A stretch of 25,319 nt of DNA, taken from positions 1-25,319 of the forward strand of contig CAZJLJ010000043.1 of assembly GCA_964546935.1 (NCBI GenBank), given 5' to 3'. The translations under genes were made by a program, and so were the position numbers. How positions within the stretch are numbered: the first letter of the stretch is position 1; every line of letters begins with the position of its first letter. This stretch comes from JALYTY01 sp964546935 (GTDB taxonomy: Bacteria; Vulcanimicrobiota; Vulcanimicrobiia; Vulcanimicrobiales; Vulcanimicrobiaceae). Below are positions 20,295-25,319 of this stretch, piece after piece. Below the pieces are notes generated by a model. It made no database searches and was not told the DNA's origin. It saw only the letters and a program-made list of their open reading frames with translations.

Positions 20295-21573
20295 GCGTGC
20301 CAACACCCGTCGGTCCATCGTAACCCGTTCCGGCTTCGCATGCCACGGACGGCGTGCAGTAGCCGTTGTTGCCTTGCGTGACGTCGAAGAAGTCCGATTG
20401 CGGAGCGGTGTACAAGCTTTGCGCGGCGTTCGGTGCCAGCGTAGTCGCGTTGCCTGCGAGCGCATAGAGCGACGCAACGAGCGGCGCAGCTGCGCTTGTG
20501 CCGCCGTCGATGTACCAGCCGCCATTATCTGTCGCGCTTCCCGTGTAGGTGTTCCAGACCCACACGCCGGGATTGAACGGATCAGCGAACGCCGACACAT
20601 CGGTTTCCATGCGGTTTTGACAGCTGGTAACGTTTGGATCTTGCCACGCGGGGCGCGTGACTAACTTACTGCAACCGCTGCCGCCGTTGCTCCAGGCAAA
20701 TTCGTCGAACCCGCGCGCCTTACCGGAATCCTGATAGAGCGACGTGCCGCCGACCGCTACGACGGTGTTGTAGCTCGCGGGCTGTTGCGGTCCGCCATAG
20801 TAGCTGTCGTCACCGGTGCTCGCCACGATCATTGTATTGGGGTGCGCGTAGTGCGTGCTCGACGCTTGGTACTCGGGCCCGCCGTAAGAGTTCGAAATCA
20901 CCGCGGGATTCAAAGCTGCGGCCGCGTCTTCGGCCAAAGCTAGGCTCTGGGCGCTGTTGTCATTTGCTTCGACCAACGCGATTTTGCAGTTTGGACAAGT
21001 TGCGGAAACCACGTCGAGATCCAGCGCGACTTCGCCCGCCCAACCGGTGTTAGCTTGCGGGTATCCGGATTGCGCGCCGCTCTGATTCAACTTCTTGAAG
21101 CAGCCGTTGGCGGTGGAACATACCGGCAAATTAAAGTACTGGCGATAGTGCGCGAGATCGGCTTCGGCGTTCGGATCGTCGAACGCATCGACGATTGCGA
21201 TCGTGGGCGAACCAACGCTCGATTGCGTTAAATTGTAGGCACGAGCAATATCTGCGGGACGAAGCGGCCCGGAGTAAGCGGCGCTCGAGTTGCCTTGTAC
21301 GCGCAACCGTTCCAACATGGGCTGAATCGATCCAGCGTCACTGCGAATCAGCGCGTAACACGTCATATATCCCGTCGATGCCGGCGGACACGCATGTTGA
21401 AGTGCAGTCGGCGAAAATCCCGGAGGCGAAATCGATCCGCCGCCACCGCCTCCGCTGCCACCTGATGAACCGCCGTTGCCGCCGGGAACGACATTCCCGG
21501 AACCTGCACCGCCGCCGCACGCGGTAAGAACGCAAAGAAATGCGACGAGCGAAATAGCCCGCATGATCTTCAT
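20272..21573 (-). CDS. Sedolisin (S53) serine-carboxyl peptidase, lipoprotein
   Basis: 433 aa. A lipoprotein signal ends in LTAC (C19), followed by a Gly/Ser-rich tether to about residue 48. The catalytic set is complete: E181 and D185 in GEVALDLD, oxyanion D255 in ASTGDD, and S360 in GGTSAAAP. The calcium-site region FFDVTQGNNG and TGYDGPTGVGTPNG is near the end. Sedolisins cleave proteins at acidic pH and are usually made with a propeptide of about 180 residues. Here only about 100 residues precede the catalytic core, so the pro-domain is absent or tiny. It is probably anchored in the outer or inner membrane facing outward. Its 3' end overlaps dedA on the other strand. Confidence 0.92.
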   Translation of the reverse strand: MKIMRAISLVAFLCVLTACGGGAGSGNVVPGGNGGSSGGSGGGGGGSISPPGFSPTALQHACPPASTGYMTCYALIRSDAGSIQPMLERLRVQGNSSAAYSGPLRPADIARAYNLTQSSVGSPTIAIVDAFDDPNAEADLAHYRQYFNLPVCSTANGCFKKLNQSGAQSGYPQANTGWAGEVALDLDVVSATCPNCKIALVEANDNSAQSLALAEDAAAALNPAVISNSYGGPEYQASSTHYAHPNTMIVASTGDDSYYGGPQQPASYNTVVAVGGTSLYQDSGKARGFDEFAWSNGGSGCSKLVTRPAWQDPNVTSCQNRMETDVSAFADPFNPGVWVWNTYTGSATDNGGWYIDGGTSAAAPLVASLYALAGNATTLAPNAAQSLYTAPQSDFFDVTQGNNGYCTPSVACEAGTGYDGPTGVGTPNGLGAF

Positions 21574-21641
21574 GTCATGCTTATCGGCGCTTTTCGCAGA
21601 AATTGCAGGATTGTCGCGTTAGCTGACGACAGCTCGGTCGC

Positions 21642-23267
21642 TTACAAGAGGCCGTCGTAACCGCGCTCGAGCCAACGCAGCGCCGTTTCTCGGCGCTTGC
21701 GCAAACTCTCAACGGTAGCGCGTGCTATCGGGCCGCCGAAACGTTGATTCAATGTCGTGTGAATTTTGCGGTGTTCGACTTTGAAACGCTGTGAGACTTG
21801 CGAGACGAGCGACGAGAGCGAAGAGCGAAGTAACTCTTTTTCTTCCGCAATGCTCAGGACCGGATCGGCTTCCGGATCGTCTTCGGGTTCCATCTCGATA
21901 GCCGTCATTGCAACATGCGGCGGCTCTTCCAAATACGTATCGGGATTGAAGAGTGGACCGTAATCCAAGACGCGCTCGCCGTCGACATTTGCCGCTATTG
22001 CCGCAAATTGATTGTCGACTTCGGTGCGTTCCGTGCGTATGCGTTGGGCCAGTTCGAGTTCGTCGAGTTCCCGTTTCACGTTTAGCACGCCGCGCACGTC
22101 GGCAGTTACGCGGGCTGCGAGTTCGCGGAGACGCTGATCGTCGGGAAGGTAGACGTAGGCCTGTTGCATCCCGCCTTTTTGCGCGCGAACGAAACGGCCG
22201 CAGAATTGACGGAAATACATTTCCGTAACGACATTGCTGGCATAAACACCGACACGCAGTCGCGGAATATCGACGCCTTCTGAGACCATGTGAACCGCGA
22301 CGATCCACGGTTCGTCGCTACGCGAAAACGACGTGATTTTTCGCGACGCATTATCTTCATCGGAAAGCACGATCACCGGCTTCGATCCGGTGCGCGCTTC
22401 CACTAGACCAGCTAGGAATCGCGCGTGCTCTTGATTCATGGCGATCGCGAGCGCCCCGGCGTTGGGGTGTTCGCCGCGCCGAAGCTGCATCAAACGCAAA
22501 TGCGCCTTCGAAATGACGTCGCCGATCCAAGCTTCGTGAACGAGAACGGTCCGCAAGCGTTCGCTCATGCGGCTCTTCGAGCGAAGCGCCTGGTCGAAAG
22601 AAGAGGCGTGGAGTTCGCCATCCTTGCTGACCCATTCGGCGTAACCGCCTTGGAGCGGAAAAACAAGGGGACGGCAAACGCCGTCTTTGAGCGCATCCGC
22701 GTAGTCGTACGAGTAATTCGCAATGCATTCGCCGCGCTGGTAACGTACAAACGGAATTGCGCTTCCATCGGAGCGAAACGGCGTTCCGGAGAGACTGATC
22801 CGGTGGGCGGCGCCGCCGAATGCATCCTTCAGCGCGGCGCCCCAGCTTGCTGCGTCGCCCGCGTGGTGAATCTCATCGAGCACGACAAGTGTCGGTATAC
22901 TTGCAAGCTGCCTGTATAGTTGTGGAGCGGCCGCTATTTGCTGGTACGTGATCGCGGCGCCATGAACGTCGTTCGCAAGCGCACCCGAACTGTTCTCGAA
23001 GCGATGATCGATTCGAAGGCCGGCTTGTGCCATCGCGCTTGCCGTTTGCGCCTTCAAGTGTTCGCGTGGAACGACCACGAAAATGCGGCGCGCGCGGCGC
23101 TCGGCGAGCACCGCGTGCGCAAGTCTTGCGGCAAATCGAGTCTTCCCGGCCCCGGGCGTCGCTACGACAAGTGCGTCGCGTGGCTGTTCCGACCACCAAG
23201 CGTCGAATGCCTCGCGCTGCCAACGCCGTAACGAGAGCCTCCATGCTCCTAGCTTACCTTCCATCAT
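21642..23267 (-). CDS. SF2 DEAD/DEAH-type helicase
   Basis: About 541 aa from ATG 23267 (or the adjacent ATG 23264). The frame reaches 23333, but that start overlaps the uvrC start codon on the other strand. Motifs: Q-like RRWQREAFDAW, Walker A ATPGAGKT, DEIHHAGDAASW (motif II), SGTPFRSD (motif III), MVSEGVDIPRLRVGVY (V) and RQFCGRFVRAQ (VI). The layout is the type III restriction/UvrB-like helicase core plus a C-terminal tail of about 180 residues without a recognised domain. No methylase, nuclease or specificity subunit is nearby, so it is more likely a housekeeping nucleic-acid motor next to uvrC than a defence gene. The S53 peptidase gene follows 68 bp downstream on the same strand. Confidence 0.88.
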   Translation of the reverse strand: MMEGKLGAWRLSLRRWQREAFDAWWSEQPRDALVVATPGAGKTRFAARLAHAVLAERRARRIFVVVPREHLKAQTASAMAQAGLRIDHRFENSSGALANDVHGAAITYQQIAAAPQLYRQLASIPTLVVLDEIHHAGDAASWGAALKDAFGGAAHRISLSGTPFRSDGSAIPFVRYQRGECIANYSYDYADALKDGVCRPLVFPLQGGYAEWVSKDGELHASSFDQALRSKSRMSERLRTVLVHEAWIGDVISKAHLRLMQLRRGEHPNAGALAIAMNQEHARFLAGLVEARTGSKPVIVLSDEDNASRKITSFSRSDEPWIVAVHMVSEGVDIPRLRVGVYASNVVTEMYFRQFCGRFVRAQKGGMQQAYVYLPDDQRLRELAARVTADVRGVLNVKRELDELELAQRIRTERTEVDNQFAAIAANVDGERVLDYGPLFNPDTYLEEPPHVAMTAIEMEPEDDPEADPVLSIAEEKELLRSSLSSLVSQVSQRFKVEHRKIHTTLNQRFGGPIARATVESLRKRRETALRWLERGYDGLL

Positions 23268-23331
23268 GGGACAGCCGCACTGATTCAAAGCCTTCGGGGC
23301 CGGCGCCTCGAAGGAATGTGAAACCGATATC

Positions 23332-25319
23332 ATGACGACAACCGGACAAGGACGAAACCTAGAACAAACGCTCGCTCAGGTGCCCGACGCACCGGGTGTG
23401 TACCAGATGATCGCGCAAGACGGCTCGATTCTTTATATCGGGAAGGCCGTCTCGTTGCGCAATCGCGTGCGTTCGTATTTTCAGGACTCCGCGGCGCACA
23501 CGATTCGCACGCAGGCAATGGTGGAGCGCGTTGCCGACGTCCGGACAATCGTCGTCAACAATGAAGTCGAAGCGCTGATTCTCGAGGCGAACCTCATCAA
23601 GCGCCACCAGCCGCCGTTCAACGTGCGGCTTCGCGACGATAAGCGCTATCCATATCTCAAAGTAACGAACGAGCCGTTTCCACGCGTGGTCTTCACCCGC
23701 ATCGTAAAAGATGACGGCGGAAAATATTTCGGTCCATACACAAACGCCCACGGACTGCGCGAGCTTATCGATCTCGTTCGTCTCGTCTTTCCCCTACGGA
23801 CTTGTCGCGAGCCGATCGACGGACGGCGCAAGCGCCCCTGTTTGCAATATCACATCAAACGGTGTCTGGCCCCGTGCGTCGGTTACCAGAGCGAAGAAGA
23901 GTACAACCGCTTAATCAATGAAGTGGTGCTCTTCCTGGAAGGAAAGCAAGACTCGTTGCTCAGCCGGCTGCAAAGCGAAATGGTGGAGTCCGCGGAGGGT
24001 TTTAATTTTGAGGCGGCGGCGCGCATCCGCGATCGCATCATTCAGGTTCGGCGTGTCACCGAATCGCAAAAGGTCGTGTGGACCTCGCGTCTGGATATGG
24101 ACCTCATCGCCATCGCGCGCGCACAAGGCCAGGCATGCATGCAAGTTTTCTTGGTTCGTGGCGGAAAGTTGATCGGTCAAGAACACTTTATTCTCGACGG
24201 CGTTCACGAGCAAAGCGATGCCATGCTGATGGACGAGTTCTTGAAGCAGTTCTACACTGCACGCACGGCCAGCGCACCGGAAAACGACGTGCTATCGCCC
24301 GCACCGGGGAGAATCGCTCGAGACAACCAGGTTCCGGTTCCGGTGAAGGCGCGTTCGCGCAACAACAGCACGAGCGCCGCTGCCGTTCCGAAAGAAGTGC
24401 TCGTCCAAGTCTTGCCGGACGAACGCAACGTTATCGAAGCGTGGCTATCCGAGCTGAAGGACCAGCGGGTGCGGGTGCTGCAGCCGCAGCGTGGGTCGCG
24501 AGCCGAGTACATGCGTCTGGTGCAAAAGAACGCAGAGCAGAATCTCAAGGCGTTTCTTATGCATCAGGAACTGCAGGAAAGCGCGCAGGCGCGCTCGCTC
24601 ACCGAGCTTGCCGATGCGTTGGAACTGCCTGAACCGCCGCATCGCATCGAGTGTTATGACATCTCGAACATTCAGGGGACGAATCCCGTTTCGTCGATGG
24701 TCGTCTTCGTTGAGGGACGCGCGAAGAAGAGCGAGTACCGAAAGTTTAAAATTCAATACGATCGCGGCCCAAACGACTTCGCGATGATGCAAGAAACGCT
24801 GCGCCGCCGTCTACGATATCTTCGGCATGAAACCGATGAGGACGGCGACCTGAATAAAGAACTTGCAAAGAAAGAGAAGTTCAATAAGAAGCCCGATCTG
24901 CTGCTGATCGACGGCGGCAAGGGCCAATTGAACGCGGTCGTCGAGGTCCTGGACGAACTTGATATGACGGGCATTCCGGTAGCGGGACTTGCAAAAGAGC
25001 ACGAGTGGCTCTACCTACCCGGGCAAGGCGATCCGATCGTGCTTCCGCCGAACTCGGCCGGCCTGCATTTGGTCATGCGAATTCGCGATGAAGCACATCG
25101 TTTCGCGATTACCTACCATCGTCAACGCCGGGCGAAGGCAATGACGCGTTCCGCGTTGGATGCGCTCGCAGGCGTCGGGCCGGTTCGCAAGAAACGATTG
25201 CTCGCTGCGTTCGGTTCTGTCGCAGCCATCAAGCGGGCAACGATCGACGAGATCGCTGCAGTAAAAGGCATGACCCCTGCACTCGCGGCTCAAGTGAAGA
25301 GCGCGCTCGAAGGAGGTTC
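23332..25319 (+). CDS. uvrC: Excinuclease ABC subunit UvrC (runs off the right edge)
   Basis: 662 codons without a stop, so nearly the full protein is seen. UvrC makes both incisions in nucleotide-excision repair. The GIY-YIG nuclease (about 15-95) has GVYQM, YIGKA and the catalytic glutamate in EALILEAN. A zinc-cluster-like CLQYHIKRCLAPC follows, then the UVR motif (FNFEAAARIRDRI). The RNase H-like nuclease shows ECYDISNIQGT, LLLIDGGKGQL and RDEAHRFAITYHR. C-terminal helix-hairpin-helix motifs include LAGVGPVRKKRLL. Between the UVR region and the second nuclease, about 40 extra low-complexity residues (Ala/Pro/Ser/Arg-rich, from TARTASAPEN to STSAAAVPK) extend the linker. ATG 23332 has a distant AAGGA. 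Confidence 0.96.
   Translation, partial: MTTTGQGRNLEQTLAQVPDAPGVYQMIAQDGSILYIGKAVSLRNRVRSYFQDSAAHTIRTQAMVERVADVRTIVVNNEVEALILEANLIKRHQPPFNVRLRDDKRYPYLKVTNEPFPRVVFTRIVKDDGGKYFGPYTNAHGLRELIDLVRLVFPLRTCREPIDGRRKRPCLQYHIKRCLAPCVGYQSEEEYNRLINEVVLFLEGKQDSLLSRLQSEMVESAEGFNFEAAARIRDRIIQVRRVTESQKVVWTSRLDMDLIAIARAQGQACMQVFLVRGGKLIGQEHFILDGVHEQSDAMLMDEFLKQFYTARTASAPENDVLSPAPGRIARDNQVPVPVKARSRNNSTSAAAVPKEVLVQVLPDERNVIEAWLSELKDQRVRVLQPQRGSRAEYMRLVQKNAEQNLKAFLMHQELQESAQARSLTELADALELPEPPHRIECYDISNIQGTNPVSSMVVFVEGRAKKSEYRKFKIQYDRGPNDFAMMQETLRRRLRYLRHETDEDGDLNKELAKKEKFNKKPDLLLIDGGKGQLNAVVEVLDELDMTGIPVAGLAKEHEWLYLPGQGDPIVLPPNSAGLHLVMRIRDEAHRFAITYHRQRRAKAMTRSALDALAGVGPVRKKRLLAAFGSVAAIKRATIDEIAAVKGMTPALAAQVKSALEGG

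Noticed and set aside
20575..20590. GAACGGATCAGCGAAC inside the S53 gene as a palindrome copy
   Set aside because: The right half does not match and it is deep in coding sequence with no promoter at 38-39 bp.
21642..23267. Defence system around the SF2 helicase
   Set aside because: No nuclease, methylase, CRISPR or phage gene adjoins it; neighbours are uvrC and a peptidase.
23268..23333. Upstream start of the helicase at 23333
   Set aside because: It overlaps the uvrC start codon; the double ATG at 23267/23264 leaves a normal divergent promoter region.

Overview
The window looks like a chromosomal stretch from a diderm bacterium of moderately high GC. Two outer-membrane beta-barrel proteins with signal peptides establish the diderm envelope. 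Pro-Ser repeats after a signal peptide, a Gly-rich lipoprotein linker and leaderless start codons remind me of Eremiobacterota (WPS-2)-type or Acidobacteriota-type genomes. That assignment is a tentative impression, not a result. A run of 100 Ns inside the second kdpA (10065-10164) shows this is a scaffold. By comparison with the intact kdpA at 441, about 0.6 kb is really missing there.

Region 1 (1-440): an M-box (ykoK) magnesium riboswitch and its terminator on the minus strand, leading to a gene that leaves the left edge. Region 2 (381-13032): a potassium-acquisition island. It holds an orphan kdpA with altered selectivity-filter sequences (+). A minus-strand operon encodes a 66-aa protein, a fused double ABC permease, an ABC ATPase with a C-terminal extension, and a CPA1 cation/proton antiporter. 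Two outer-membrane proteins follow in convergent orientation, then the Kdp operon: a 27-aa membrane peptide, kdpF, kdpA, kdpB, kdpC. Region 3 (13049-17453): a KdpD-type sensor protein with the sensor unit duplicated and no kinase domain (-). Diverging from it is a membrane histidine kinase plus a NarL/LuxR-type response regulator (+). Region 4 (17454-19198): a 182-bp inverted-repeat element, two TrkA/RCK potassium-channel regulatory subunits (-), and tRNA-Pro(CGG). Region 5 (19199-25319): a stand-alone ClpN-domain protein, a DedA protein, a sedolisin (S53) lipoprotein, an SF2 helicase and uvrC (open at the right edge).

The main discovery is a shared promoter architecture. A palindrome, core CGAACGGATCATCCGTTCG, occurs three times (centres 390, 6601, 8988). 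From these centres five promoters can be drawn, each with a -10-like hexamer starting 38 or 39 bp away. Four of the five genes then begin at an ATG 51 or 52 bp from the centre, which implies leaderless mRNAs; the fifth has a 24-nt leader with a ribosome binding site. The two intergenic copies each serve a divergent pair. The set covers the orphan kdpA, the ABC transporter/antiporter operon, both outer-membrane proteins and the Kdp operon. This suggests one regulon for potassium limitation spanning outer membrane, periplasm and inner membrane, perhaps controlled by the neighbouring LuxR-type regulator. That last link is inference.
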